Part shown: piece after piece, positions 29,175 through 37,112 of the stretch
Layout: every line of letters starts with the position of its first letter
Position numbering within the stretch: the stretch's first letter is position 1
Notes under the pieces: model-generated
The model's input: the letters and a program-made list of their open reading frames with translations, nothing else
Told to the model about the DNA's origin: nothing
Database searches by the model: none
Source: Acidobacteriota bacterium
Lineage (GTDB): Bacteria; Acidobacteriota; Blastocatellia; Pyrinomonadales; Pyrinomonadaceae
Direction of reading: 5' to 3'
Length of the DNA stretch: 64,000 nucleotides
NCBI GenBank assembly: GCA_019639115.1
Contig: JAHBSM010000003.1
Location: forward strand, 234,160-298,159
Program-made: the position numbers and the translations under genes

Positions 29175-30074
29175 ATGCATATCGAAACACTCAAGATCTT
29201 TTGCGACCTCGCCGACCTCGAAAGTTTCTCGCTCGCGGCGGAACGCAATTTTGTCACGCAGTCGGCCGTCAGCCAACAGATACACAATCTTGAGGAGCGA
29301 TTCAGCCGCCGCCTGCTCGAGCGCGTTAGAGGCCGCCGAGAGGTAAAGCTGACCGTCGCCGGCGAGGTGTTCTATCGCGAGGCACGCAACGTCCTCTCGG
29401 CCTACGAGCAACTGCAGGAGAGCCTGCGAGGTGTGGTCGGCAAAATAGGCGGCACCGTCAAAGTGGCAACGGTTTACAGCGTCGGGCTCCACGAACTGCC
29501 GGCAAAGGTACGCGAGTTCATGACCAAATTCCCCGCCGCCAAGATCGATATGGAGTATTCGCGGACGACTCGCGTCGTACGCGACGTGCTCAACGGCTCG
29601 GTCGAGCTCGGCATCCTGGCCTTTCCGGAACCTCGCCGCGGGCTGACGATTACTCAGATGCCTGACAATCGCCTCGTGCTTGTCACTCCGCTCGGGCACC
29701 GGCTCGCAGCCCGAAAAAAGGTGCGTGTTTCGGACCTGAACGGCGAGGGCTTTGTCCATTTTGAACGCGACGTCCCGACCCGCAAGGCGATCGACCGCAT
29801 ATTCAAGGATCACAGTATAGAGGTGCGACGTATCGCAGAGTTTGACAACATCGAGACCATAAAACGAGCGGTCGAGGTCGGGTTCGGCGTGGCGATACTG
29901 CCCGAGCCCGCCGTGCGCGAAGCAGGGCTTGCAGGCACGCTTGCCGTCGTGCCGATGGCCGAGAAATATTGGGTGCGTTCCGTGGGTGTGATCTACAGGA
30001 GCGACCACCAGCTATCGCTGGCAGCCAAGAAATTCGTGCAGCTGCTCGAGTCGCCGCAGTCGATCGATGCCTAG
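29175..30074 (+). CDS. LysR-type transcriptional regulator
   Basis: 299 residues. N-terminal winged helix-turn-helix (HIETLKIFCDLADLESFSLAAERNFVTQSAVSQQIHNLEERF), linker helix, then a periplasmic-binding-protein-like effector domain (about 90-295). It is divergent from sdhCAB and has a dyad of LysR type in its own promoter. The effector ligand is unknown. It may regulate itself and sdhCAB. Its stop is 1 bp from the convergent HD-GYP stop. Confidence 0.93.
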   Translation: MHIETLKIFCDLADLESFSLAAERNFVTQSAVSQQIHNLEERFSRRLLERVRGRREVKLTVAGEVFYREARNVLSAYEQLQESLRGVVGKIGGTVKVATVYSVGLHELPAKVREFMTKFPAAKIDMEYSRTTRVVRDVLNGSVELGILAFPEPRRGLTITQMPDNRLVLVTPLGHRLAARKKVRVSDLNGEGFVHFERDVPTRKAIDRIFKDHSIEVRRIAEFDNIETIKRAVEVGFGVAILPEPAVREAGLAGTLAVVPMAEKYWVRSVGVIYRSDHQLSLAAKKFVQLLESPQSIDA

Positions 30075-30075
30075 G

Positions 30076-31335
30076 TCAAGGATCGATCCGCGTCATCTCC
30101 GACGTCGGCCGCAGTTCGTTCAGAGCCGAACGCAGCGTCGTCGTCAGGCCTTCGGCCTCCATATATTCACGTCCTAACAACCTGCGGAATCGCTTCTCTT
30201 TAGCATCGCCGGCCAGTTCTCTGAGCATACCGCGCATGAACGCGACCACCAGCTCAGGTGCGAACTGCTGCCCGGCGTTCCGGCGCATATCGTCGATCAC
30301 GTCGCCCGCAGGCCGACGCGCTTTGTAGGGTCGGTCGGTCGTCATCGCGTCGAACGAATCGGCCAAATTGACGAGTTTGGCGATATACGGGATCTCGCGG
30401 TCGATCAGGCCGTCGGGATAGCCGCGGCCATCCAGCCGTTCGTGATGATATTTTGCCGCGAGCGGCACATCAGTGAACGGATGATGGATCGGCTGCAAGA
30501 TCTCGAACCCGACCGCCGGATGTTTGTTGAGCTCGGCCGATTCTTTTGCGTTGATGCGATACGGCGCGTTGATTATCTTGCGTTCGACCGTCAGCTTGCC
30601 TACGTCGTGCAGATAGCCCGCCGTGGCGGCGCCTTCTACCTGGTCGGCCGTCCAGTCGAGTTCGTTCGCGATGATCTCGGAGTATTTGCCGACACGGACG
30701 CTGTGGCCCTCGGTGTATTTGTCCTTGCAGTCGATCGCCGCCGCGAACGCCTTGACCGTGTCGTGATACGTCGTCCTGAGATCGTCAAAGAGCTTGCGGT
30801 TCTCTTCGGCTCGACGCTCGATCTCGGCCATTAGATTACGTTGTGCGATCGCGACGCCCACGTGCCGTCCCATCGCGCAGATTATTTCTATCTCGTATGT
30901 CGAGTAAGGTTCGCCCGTCGCCTTTTCGCCCAGGAACATCGCGCCGACGATCTCGTCGCGGATTATCAGCGGCACAAGCAGCTCGATCCCTTTAGCATCG
31001 ATACTGACGCTGTAAACCTGAAAGAAAGGCAGCACGCGGGCCGACGCCACCTCGATCGCGTTCAGCCCATTCGCCAGGAACTGACGCTCGTCCTCCATGC
31101 AAAGCGAAAGGCTGAGCGGAAAATCGTCGCCGAGCCCACGCACCGCAAGCATGTTGAGCTCGCGGCCGAACCGTGAATAACGTGCGACGCCGCCGCGCAT
31201 GATGCCCAACGCACCCGAGACCAAATGCAGCGACGTGCGGATCGTCTCCTGAAAATTATTCTTATTGGCGACCTCCTGGCCAAGCTCGGCCAGCGCGCCA
31301 AATGCATGGATCAGTTTGGGCTGTTGTTCGATCAT
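30076..31335 (-). CDS. GAF - HD-GYP cyclic-di-GMP phosphodiesterase
   Basis: 419 residues. GAF-like sensor (about 20-180), short coiled coil (QRNLMAEIERRAEENRKLFDDLR), then HD-GYP with the metal dyad YLHDVGKLTV and the signature HHERLDGRGYPDGL. An intact signature predicts degradation of c-di-GMP (or 3',3'-cGAMP). No transmembrane region. It follows the STAS gene by 5 bp, suggesting joint output to anti-sigma or kinase partners. The tail after about residue 370 is of unknown function. Confidence 0.92.
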   Translation of the reverse strand: MIEQQPKLIHAFGALAELGQEVANKNNFQETIRTSLHLVSGALGIMRGGVARYSRFGRELNMLAVRGLGDDFPLSLSLCMEDERQFLANGLNAIEVASARVLPFFQVYSVSIDAKGIELLVPLIIRDEIVGAMFLGEKATGEPYSTYEIEIICAMGRHVGVAIAQRNLMAEIERRAEENRKLFDDLRTTYHDTVKAFAAAIDCKDKYTEGHSVRVGKYSEIIANELDWTADQVEGAATAGYLHDVGKLTVERKIINAPYRINAKESAELNKHPAVGFEILQPIHHPFTDVPLAAKYHHERLDGRGYPDGLIDREIPYIAKLVNLADSFDAMTTDRPYKARRPAGDVIDDMRRNAGQQFAPELVVAFMRGMLRELAGDAKEKRFRRLLGREYMEAEGLTTTLRSALNELRPTSEMTRIDP

Positions 31336-31340
31336 TTTGG

Positions 31341-31658
31341 TCAGACGATCGTCACATGCTTGGTCAGCCCAAGCATGTCAAATAGCTCACGCGAATCCTC
31401 GCGAAGCTCCGCGAATACGACCTTGGCGTCGTGCTTTTTTGCCGAGTCTATCACGTCCAGCAATATCGACACGCCGATACTGTTAATGATCTCGGTCTCA
31501 GAAAAATCGACCACGAGCCGTTTGACGCCGGAATCAAGCTTTTCGCGACAGAGCCGCTCGATCGATTCGCCCGCGAGTTTGTTCAGGTAGTCGCCGGCGG
31601 TGATGACCGCGGTCGCCGTCGCGTCGTCGTTGGTTTCCGGTGATGTCTCTCGGATCAC
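31341..31658 (-). CDS. STAS-domain anti-sigma factor antagonist
   Basis: 105 residues from GTG 31658, with AAGGA 11 bp upstream; the longer open frame (to TTG 31745) has no similarity. STAS fold with the switch serine in TEIINSIGVSILLDV, the residue phosphorylated in SpoIIAA/RsbV relatives. It would bind an anti-sigma factor when dephosphorylated. No anti-sigma/kinase gene is adjacent. The HD-GYP gene follows in the same operon. Confidence 0.85.
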   Translation of the reverse strand: MIRETSPETNDDATATAVITAGDYLNKLAGESIERLCREKLDSGVKRLVVDFSETEIINSIGVSILLDVIDSAKKHDAKVVFAELREDSRELFDMLGLTKHVTIV

Positions 31659-31828
31659 GTATGTCTTGTCCTTATTTGATTTAGCCCGTCTGCGCGGAGA
31701 AGTGACTTGAGCACTACTTATAACAGAAGCCCGCGCCAAACACAACGCCGAGCGCGGCGCGGCTTTTGAATGTTGCCTCGCTCGCGGTAAACTCTATCCT
31801 TTTGGCCGCTCAGGCCGCACACGACCAT

Positions 31829-32929
31829 ATGCTGCAAGCCGGGATCGTTGGGTTGCCCAACGTCGGAAAATCGACACTCTTTAATGCGCTGACCGCTCAA
31901 GAAGCGGCTCTTGCTGCCAATTATCCATTTGCCACGATCGAGCCGAACGTCGGCGTCGTCGCCGTGCCCGACGAACGCCTGCAGGTGCTCGAAAAGCTCG
32001 TCGGTGCGCAAAAGGTCGTGCCCGCTACTGTCGAATTTCTCGATATCGCGGGCCTCGTCCGCGGTGCGTCCAAAGGCGAGGGCCTCGGCAATCAGTTCCT
32101 GGCGAATATCCGCGAGACGCACGCCGTCGTCCAGGTCGTGCGGTGTTTTGAGGACGAGAATATCGTCCACGTCGAGGGTTCTGTTGATCCGATACGCGAC
32201 ATCGAGACGATCCAGATCGAGCTCGCACTCGCCGATCTAGCCTCCGCCGAAAAACGTCGCGACAAAGCGATGCGTGCAGCAAAAACGGGCGACAAGGACG
32301 CCAAACGCGAGCTCGAGATTCTCGATAAGATCCAGCCGCTGCTCGAGGAAGGCCGTCCGGCACGCGCGGCAGCTCTCGACGATGACGAGCGGGCGATCGT
32401 ACGAACGTGGTTCTTTCTGACTACCAAACCGACGATCTACGCCGCTAACGTTGACGAAGCGTCGCTCGCCGATCCGGATGCGAATCCGCACGTCGCGCGC
32501 GTCAAAGAGTTTGCCGCGGCTGAAAATTCAGACGTTGTGGTCATCTGTGCCAAGCTCGAGGCTGAGCTCGTCGCTCTCTCACCCGAGGAACGCACCGAGT
32601 ATCTACGCGACCTCGGCCTCTCAGGTTCGGGCGTCGATGCCCTGATCAAAGCCGCTTATCATATGCTCGGTTTGATGTCGTTCCTGACCGCGGGCGAAAA
32701 AGAAGTGCGTGCGTGGACGATACCCATCGGGACAAAAGCTCCGCAGGCCGCCGGCGAGATCCATACCGACATCGAACGCGGCTTCATCCGTGCCGAGATC
32801 ATCGGCTACGAAGACCTCGTCGCCTGCGGCAACCGCAAAGCCGCCGCCGAAAAAGGCCTCGCCCGTCTCGAAGGCAAGGATTACATAATGCAGGACGGCG
32901 ATGTTGTCGATTTTCGATTCAACGTGTGA
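31829..32929 (+). CDS. ychF: redox-regulated ATPase/GTPase YchF
   Basis: 366 residues from ATG 31829 (MLQAGIVGLPNVGKSTLFNAL is the family's canonical start). Walker A GLPNVGKS, G3 DIAGLVRGASKGEG, G4 replaced by the NVDE (ANVDEASL) of the ATP-preferring family, coiled-coil insertion (about 130-200), and C-terminal TGS domain (YHMLGLMSFLTAGEKEVRAWTI…DFRFNV). It associates with ribosomes and responds to stress. Confidence 0.95.
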   Translation: MLQAGIVGLPNVGKSTLFNALTAQEAALAANYPFATIEPNVGVVAVPDERLQVLEKLVGAQKVVPATVEFLDIAGLVRGASKGEGLGNQFLANIRETHAVVQVVRCFEDENIVHVEGSVDPIRDIETIQIELALADLASAEKRRDKAMRAAKTGDKDAKRELEILDKIQPLLEEGRPARAAALDDDERAIVRTWFFLTTKPTIYAANVDEASLADPDANPHVARVKEFAAAENSDVVVICAKLEAELVALSPEERTEYLRDLGLSGSGVDALIKAAYHMLGLMSFLTAGEKEVRAWTIPIGTKAPQAAGEIHTDIERGFIRAEIIGYEDLVACGNRKAAAEKGLARLEGKDYIMQDGDVVDFRFNV

Positions 32930-32988
32930 GATGACGACTCACGAACTCTGCCCTTTGAATTTCAGCTTCGGGTGGATAACATCGAGTC

Positions 32989-33213
32989 ATGCGAGAGCGC
33001 GATCTGAGAAACGACAAAGACGACTCGGCCCCGACCGCGATCATCCGCCGGGAACGCACTCTTAGGCGGCTTCGGTTTGAGACCGGCGACACGATCCGTT
33101 TTGACGCCGCTGCATTCCGCCTCGACCGCTCCCTTGGCATCCCCGAACACACCGCCGTGATGCGCAACCTCACCATCATCCCTGCCTGGCCCGAGGTCAT
33201 CATTACACGGTAA
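32989..33213 (+). CDS. small hypothetical protein
   Basis: 74 residues. Strong GC at third codon positions and a GGTGG 13 bp upstream of the ATG support coding, but no family is recognised. The mature sequence mixes basic and acidic residues (RRERTLRRLRFETGDTIRFDAAAFRL) and ends in a hydrophobic, proline-containing tail. Competing minus-strand frames cover the same DNA. Confidence 0.45.
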   Translation: MRERDLRNDKDDSAPTAIIRRERTLRRLRFETGDTIRFDAAAFRLDRSLGIPEHTAVMRNLTIIPAWPEVIITR

Positions 33214-33229
33214 CAATTCCACTTCGCGA

Positions 33230-33697
33230 CTAAAGATTTATTTGATACTGAATCCGTCGCGTCCGAATGATCTGCTCGAGCTCGAGCACCGACAAAAGAG
33301 CATGCGAGCGTGATTCAGGATTGAGGCAGACGAAGCAGAATCGGAATTTGTCGGCGAGCCTTTCGCCAAAGTCGAATTCGTTTTGGGTAGCGCCGAAAAA
33401 GAAGCCTTTCGGATTGCTTGGTAAGAAGGCTCTCGTGCACTTGAGCTCGATGAGCGTGACTTCGTCGATATGCGTTTCGATTGTTTCAATCGATAGACCG
33501 GCCCCAGCGAGTCGTGGAATGTGAACCATATCGAAGGATCGCGAAAAGTTCTTTGGCTGGTCGAGGAGCTCAAGGATTCGCTTGCGTTCATCATTGTTTA
33601 CAAAAAAGTATCCCTGGCCGAGAGACTCCATGTACCGGATGCCTTCCTTCTCGGTCGCGTTATTTTTTCGGGTGATTGTGAACGACTTGTCGGGCAT
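33230..33697 (-). CDS. restriction-endonuclease-like (DUF3883-type) protein
   Basis: 155 residues. The pattern IDEVTLIELKCTRAFLPSNP followed by ATQNEFDFGERLADKFRFCFVCLN resembles the PD-(D/E)xK-like C-terminal domain of DUF3883/NO VEIN proteins (E-x-K, then N-E-x(n)-A/G-x(4)-Y/F). The N-terminal half is unassigned. Its ATG overlaps the stop of the preceding XRE gene (TAATG). Base composition is less GC-rich than its neighbours. Nuclease activity is inferred; no methyltransferase is encoded next to it. Confidence 0.6.
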   Translation of the reverse strand: MPDKSFTITRKNNATEKEGIRYMESLGQGYFFVNNDERKRILELLDQPKNFSRSFDMVHIPRLAGAGLSIETIETHIDEVTLIELKCTRAFLPSNPKGFFFGATQNEFDFGERLADKFRFCFVCLNPESRSHALLSVLELEQIIRTRRIQYQINL

Positions 33698-33927
33698 TAG
33701 GTACCACCTCGCTCGAGATCAAGGAGTATCGAGATCGAGAGCCCAAACGTATCAGCAAACACAGCGACATTGGTCAGCGACAGGTTGCGTTCGCCGCGTT
33801 CGATCATGCCGATGTAGGTGCGGTGGAATCCGGTTAGTTCGGCTAGTTTTTCCTGTGAGAGGCCGCGGGCGGTTCGCAGGGAGCGGATGCGTTTGCCGAA
33901 TGTTTTTAGGAGATCGTGGTCGGGCAT
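33697..33927 (-). CDS. XRE-family regulator (controller-protein-like)
   Basis: 76 residues, the length of restriction-modification controller proteins. Whole-length helix-turn-helix: RIRSLRTARGLSQEKLAELTGFHRTYIGMIERGERNLSLTNVAVFADTFGLSISILL. The stop overlaps the start of the nuclease-like gene by one base, so both are co-translated. A 9-bp inverted repeat overlaps its likely promoter, suggesting autoregulation. Confidence 0.9.
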   Translation of the reverse strand: MPDHDLLKTFGKRIRSLRTARGLSQEKLAELTGFHRTYIGMIERGERNLSLTNVAVFADTFGLSISILLDLERGGT

Positions 33928-34016
33928 CAGGCTCCAAGTTCAAGGTTTCAGGTCCCGGGCAAAGACCACGGAAGTCTCTAGCGTGAGAATGACGGTTTGC
34001 TGGCGACTGATCTCAA

Positions 34017-34053
34017 ACTATACGCATTGTATGCAGGCGATCAACATACAATG
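34017..34053 (-). promoter_or_regulatory. promoter and overlapping operator of the XRE/nuclease-like pair
   Basis: Minus-strand TTGATC (34039-34044), 16-bp spacer, TATAGT (34017-34022). A perfect inverted repeat CATTGTATG (34025-34033) / CATACAATG (34045-34053) flanks the -35 region and fills the spacer. The predicted start is near 34010, leaving about 80 nt of leader to the XRE ATG. Confidence 0.6.
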
Positions 34054-34157
34054 AGTAGCGGCCTTGGGCAGACGCTTGGCGTATATTGGGTGAGCCGCGT
34101 CACAGCCAGCAGTGCCAGATGGCTGCAGAATATTTACAAACTGCGGGCGTTGTGGTT

Positions 34158-34163
34158 TATAAT
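34158..34163 (+). promoter_or_regulatory. -10 box (TATAAT) upstream of the CPMH protein gene
   Basis: Perfect TATAAT 50 bp upstream of ATG 34214. A TTTACA -35-like hexamer lies 19 bp upstream (34133-34138), a long spacer. Confidence 0.45.
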
Positions 34164-34213
34164 AGGTGCGCTCTAAACCGACGCCTAGAATTGTGGGTTT
34201 GGCAGGCTCGAAG

Positions 34214-34642
34214 ATGACGACAAAGTCACAGAACAGGATATTGGCTGCATTTGTGCTGATATTCCTTTGTCTGAATGCAGTCGGAACGCTTTGCCTTTCG
34301 TATTGCGGTCTTTCTGGTCATCCGGATCTATCAGCCAGCGAAACGTCCCCAGCCGCATCACATTGCCCGATGCATCAGGGCAAGGCGGCCGAAGATAGCG
34401 GCGTGGCTCGGCTCGAAGCGATGGTAACGGCTTGCTGTGCGGTCCCGCTTGGCATCATTCCGGCTCCGGCCGAAGCACGGTTCCAAACTTCCGCACCGGC
34501 ATTGATACCGGCTCAAGTGGCTCTGCCGGCCGAGCCTTTCCTGACCGCCGATCCCGCGTCTGCCGAACCCTTGCCGGTCTATCGTCCTCCCCCGGTCGAT
34601 CGCCGTACCGATCGAATTCTTCACTGCGTGATCCGTATTTAG
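34214..34642 (+). CDS. putative secreted or membrane-anchored CPMH protein
   Basis: 142 residues from ATG 34214. One hydrophobic N-terminal segment (ILAAFVLIFLCLNAVGTLCLSYC) could be a signal or anchor. Outside it are HCPMHQGK, a CC pair and a Pro-rich tail ending in RTDRILHCVIRI. CPMH resembles the CPMHP core of heavy-metal-binding segments in copper ATPases and efflux proteins. No family is recognised. It heads the thiol/copper gene group. Confidence 0.6.
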   Translation: MTTKSQNRILAAFVLIFLCLNAVGTLCLSYCGLSGHPDLSASETSPAASHCPMHQGKAAEDSGVARLEAMVTACCAVPLGIIPAPAEARFQTSAPALIPAQVALPAEPFLTADPASAEPLPVYRPPPVDRRTDRILHCVIRI

Positions 34643-34654
34643 CCCTATGCCTTC

Positions 34655-34680
34655 GCGTGTGAGCAACAGGCTCAACACGC
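34655..34680 (+). terminator. hairpin downstream of the CPMH protein gene
   Basis: GCGTGTGAGC-AACAG-GCTC-A-ACACGC: 10-bp stem with one bulged base, starting 13 bp after the stop. No T-run; partial termination or mRNA-end stabiliser. Confidence 0.35.
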
Positions 34681-34763
34681 ACGGTTTGCCGCGCCCGCAA
34701 GATATCTGTTGCAGGTGAGCGGCGTAGTCCATTGGCAATAGAAACAGATACGGAGAAATTGAA

Positions 34764-35162
34764 ATGAAGATCAAGATACTTTTCGCTCTCGCCGCGGTGC
34801 TTACGCTCGGGCTGGGAGTCGTCGTTTACGCTTACACCTCTGGCAACGCATCCTCGGCCCGCACCGCGGTCGCCGCCGATTGCTGCAAAGGCGATAGCTG
34901 CCCGATGAAAAAGAGCTCGGCCGCGACGGCTGACGCCAAAGAAAGCTGCGATTGCTCGTGCGATTGCTGCAAAGGTGACAGCTGCCCTATGAAAAAGGCC
35001 GCCGCAGCGGCGGCTGACGGCACGCATTCGTGCCCGATGATGAAAGACGCTGCACACGTCGGCGTCAAACACGCTTCGGACGCAAAAGGCGAGCACAACT
35101 GCTCGTGCGGATGTTCGTGCTGCGGCGGCGCTAAGGACAAAAAAGCATCGACCGATGCCTGA
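34764..35162 (+). CDS. exported cysteine-cluster, metallothionein-like protein
   Basis: 132 residues. N-terminal hydrophobic segment (signal peptide or anchor), then three blocks: CCKGDSCPMKK repeated twice (DNA of the two copies nearly identical), a CDCSCDCC run, HSCPMMKD, and a C-terminal HNCSCGCSCCGG. About one residue in seven of the mature chain is Cys. Such clusters bind copper or other soft metals. RBS GGAG at 34752. Exported rather than cytoplasmic, unlike classical metallothioneins. It lies in the same direction as dsbB-dsbA. Confidence 0.75.
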   Translation: MKIKILFALAAVLTLGLGVVVYAYTSGNASSARTAVAADCCKGDSCPMKKSSAATADAKESCDCSCDCCKGDSCPMKKAAAAAADGTHSCPMMKDAAHVGVKHASDAKGEHNCSCGCSCCGGAKDKKASTDA

Positions 35163-35187
35163 CGTTTTGCCGCAATGGCAATGACCG

Positions 35188-35221
35188 GAAGGCCTCCGCT
35201 CCTCACGAGCCGGCGGCCTTC
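35188..35221 (+). terminator. hairpin downstream of the Cys-cluster gene
   Basis: GAAGGCC…GGCCTTC stem extended by CCG/CGG pairs with a mismatch, 26 bp after the stop; no T-run. Probably lowers read-through into dsbB. Confidence 0.4.
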
Positions 35222-35241
35222 ATTAACATTCGTACTTTGAT

Positions 35242-35676
35242 ATGAACGAAAGCGAACGCGACGGATACCGCTACGGTTGGCTGATCGTGGCGGCATGGGC
35301 GATCGCCCTAGCCGGCACGGTCGGGAGCCTTTTCTTCAGCGAGGTGATGGGCTATCCGCCGTGTTCGCTTTGCTGGTATCAACGCATCGCGTTGTACCCT
35401 ATCGTGATAGTGCTTGCGGTCGGCGTATCTCTAGGGGATCGGCGATCGGCGCTCTACGCTTTGCCGCTCGCCGCCGTCGGCTTCGGGGTCGCCGTTTATC
35501 ATAATATGCTCTACTACGGCATCATTCCGGCCGAACTTCAGCCGTGCACAGAAGGTACGCCCTGTACGGCTGTTCAGCTCGAGCTTCTGGGTTTCATCAC
35601 GATACCGCTGATGTCGCTTGCGTCTTTCGCTTTTATCACTGCCGCACTGGGCTTATTTGCTTACAGGAACAAATGA
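35242..35676 (+). CDS. disulfide bond formation protein DsbB/BdbC
   Basis: 144 residues and four membrane helices. Quinone-side CxxC in CSLCWYQRIALYP and the second pair in PCTEGTPC, the BdbC arrangement. It reoxidises the DsbA-like partner, passing electrons to quinone. Its stop overlaps the next gene's ATG (ATGA), so the pair is translationally coupled. Upstream is the Cys-cluster protein, a possible substrate. Confidence 0.92.
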   Translation: MNESERDGYRYGWLIVAAWAIALAGTVGSLFFSEVMGYPPCSLCWYQRIALYPIVIVLAVGVSLGDRRSALYALPLAAVGFGVAVYHNMLYYGIIPAELQPCTEGTPCTAVQLELLGFITIPLMSLASFAFITAALGLFAYRNK

Positions 35677-36347
35677 TGCGTAAAGAGATCGGATTGATGG
35701 GAGCTATCCTCGTCGGCATCATCGCCGTCGCTTGGATAGGTTCTTCGTATTACCGTAATGACAGCAAACCGGCAGCCAACACCGCTGCGTCGCGTCCGCT
35801 TGCCAACTTGATACGCGATGACAGCCTTGCGATGGGTCCGACCGACGCAGCCGTGACCGTTGTGGAGTTTCTCGATCCGGAATGCGAATCGTGCGCGGCG
35901 TTCGCTCCTGCGGTCAAGAAAGTGGTCGATGAGAACAAGGATCGCGTCAGGCTGGTCGTCCGTTATGTGCCGCTTCATCCGAATTCGGCGCGCGCGATCA
36001 CCCTGATCGAAGCCGCCGCCGAACAGGGCAAAGGATGGCAAGCGCTAGATATTCTGCTGGCGAAACAAGGCGAGTGGGGCGATCGCCACGGTGCTCCTTC
36101 TGCCTCGGCTCCGCCTGACGTGCCAAAGCTGTTTGAGTCATACGCCCGCGCCATCGGGCTGGACCTGGAGAAATACCTGGCATCGGTCCGCGAAAATCGT
36201 TTTGTCCAAAAGATCGAACGCGACCGCCGGGACGCTACCGAGGCCGGGGTCCGCCAGACGCCTACGATCTTTGTTAACGGCAAAAGGCTGGCAAAGCTCA
36301 ACGAGAACGACCTCAGATCCATGGTCGCCGCCGAGCTTGCGAAATGA
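35673..36347 (+). CDS. DsbA/BdbD-like thiol-disulfide oxidoreductase
   Basis: 224 residues from ATG 35673 (overlaps dsbB); a second ATG follows immediately. N-terminal anchor helix (LMGAILVGIIAVAWIGSSYY), thioredoxin fold with active site FLDPECESCAAFAP (CESC) and cis-proline loop RQTPTIFVNGKRL. It introduces disulfides into exported proteins as DsbB's partner. Most DsbA enzymes have CPHC; CESC suggests a different redox potential. Confidence 0.92.
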   Translation: MMRKEIGLMGAILVGIIAVAWIGSSYYRNDSKPAANTAASRPLANLIRDDSLAMGPTDAAVTVVEFLDPECESCAAFAPAVKKVVDENKDRVRLVVRYVPLHPNSARAITLIEAAAEQGKGWQALDILLAKQGEWGDRHGAPSASAPPDVPKLFESYARAIGLDLEKYLASVRENRFVQKIERDRRDATEAGVRQTPTIFVNGKRLAKLNENDLRSMVAAELAK

Positions 36348-36353
36348 ATGCCG

Positions 36354-36968
36354 TCAGTGATGGTGAGCCTTGCGGTCAGAGTCGGTCACGCCCGACTGCA
36401 GTGTGTCGCGGACGTATTTGACGACCGCTCGTATCTCGTCTTCAGTCAGCTTGTCGCGGAATGGCGGCATCTTGTCGCGTTTACCGTCGCGGACCTGACC
36501 AATGTGTTCATCCTCGCTGTGAGCAAGCGCGTGTCCGGAGGTGAGCGGGATACCTTTTTTGGTTCCCTGGCCGCGGTCGCCATGACACGTCGCACAGTTC
36601 GCCTTGAAAATGGCCTCGCCCTTTGAACGGCTTTCGGTGACGTTGATCCGGGTGATCAAAAGCTCCGAGCCCTCGCGCAGCAATTCGAACTCGATCCGAT
36701 CGCCCGATCTGACATCCGAGAGAATGGCGGGGTCACGGACCGCTATCGACATCACCATCGCGGACATATAGCCCGGGATTTCTTCGTGATCGACCGTGAT
36801 CTTGCCGGCGTCCGGGTCAACGGAAACGACAACGGCCTTTACGGTAAACGTCTGGGTCTCGATCTTAGCTCGCTGCTCCGGTGACCTTTCGCAAGCGGCG
36901 GCGATCGAGATCACAAGGATCAGTAAAGCCACCCGGGAGCGGTCGAACCATTTAATGACGAGGGACAT
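36354..36968 (-). CDS. CusF-like copper-binding/cytochrome c lipoprotein
   Basis: 204 residues. Signal peptide with lipobox-like IAAAC. First half: a CusF/SCO1-type Cu-binding module (HEEIPGYMSAMVM: His and Met ligands). Second half: class I cytochrome c with haem motif CATCH and later methionine (DKMPPF). The C-terminus ends in HHH. Predicted to bind copper and one haem on the periplasmic face, perhaps feeding copper handling or a terminal oxidase. Convergent with dsbA, 6 bp apart. Confidence 0.82.
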   Translation of the reverse strand: MSLVIKWFDRSRVALLILVISIAAACERSPEQRAKIETQTFTVKAVVVSVDPDAGKITVDHEEIPGYMSAMVMSIAVRDPAILSDVRSGDRIEFELLREGSELLITRINVTESRSKGEAIFKANCATCHGDRGQGTKKGIPLTSGHALAHSEDEHIGQVRDGKRDKMPPFRDKLTEDEIRAVVKYVRDTLQSGVTDSDRKAHHH

Positions 36969-36995
36969 GTTGCTGTTTGAAAAGGATAGATCGAA

Positions 36996-37071
36996 TGGTG
37001 CCCCCGGTAGGATTCGAACCTACAGCCAACAGATTATGAGTCTGCTGCTCTAACCGTTGAGCTACAGGGGC
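36996..37071 (-). tRNA. tRNA-Met (CAT)
   Basis: 76 nt cloverleaf: acceptor GCCCCTG/CGGGGGC, D arm GCTC/GAGC, anticodon loop CTCATAA (CAT) on stem GCAGA/TCTGT, T arm GTAGG/CCTAC with TTCGAAT, discriminator A and encoded CCA. Elongator Met is most likely; tRNA-Ile2 (lysidine) cannot be excluded by sequence alone. Confidence 0.95.
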
Positions 37072-37112
37072 CTCAAGGTCAAGTTTAATCGAAATCGGGA
37101 GCCGACCGCAAA

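Noticed and set aside
32919..33222. Two minus-strand frames (94 and 86 residues) downstream of ychF
   Set aside because: Third-position GC bias favours the plus-strand 74-residue frame; the minus frames have Arg/Ser-rich shadow composition.
34081..34140. Imperfect inverted repeats (CAGCC…GGCTG) upstream of the thiol/copper group as a metal-regulator site
   Set aside because: Arms are only five bases, spacing is wide, and no known copper- or arsenic-regulator consensus matches.
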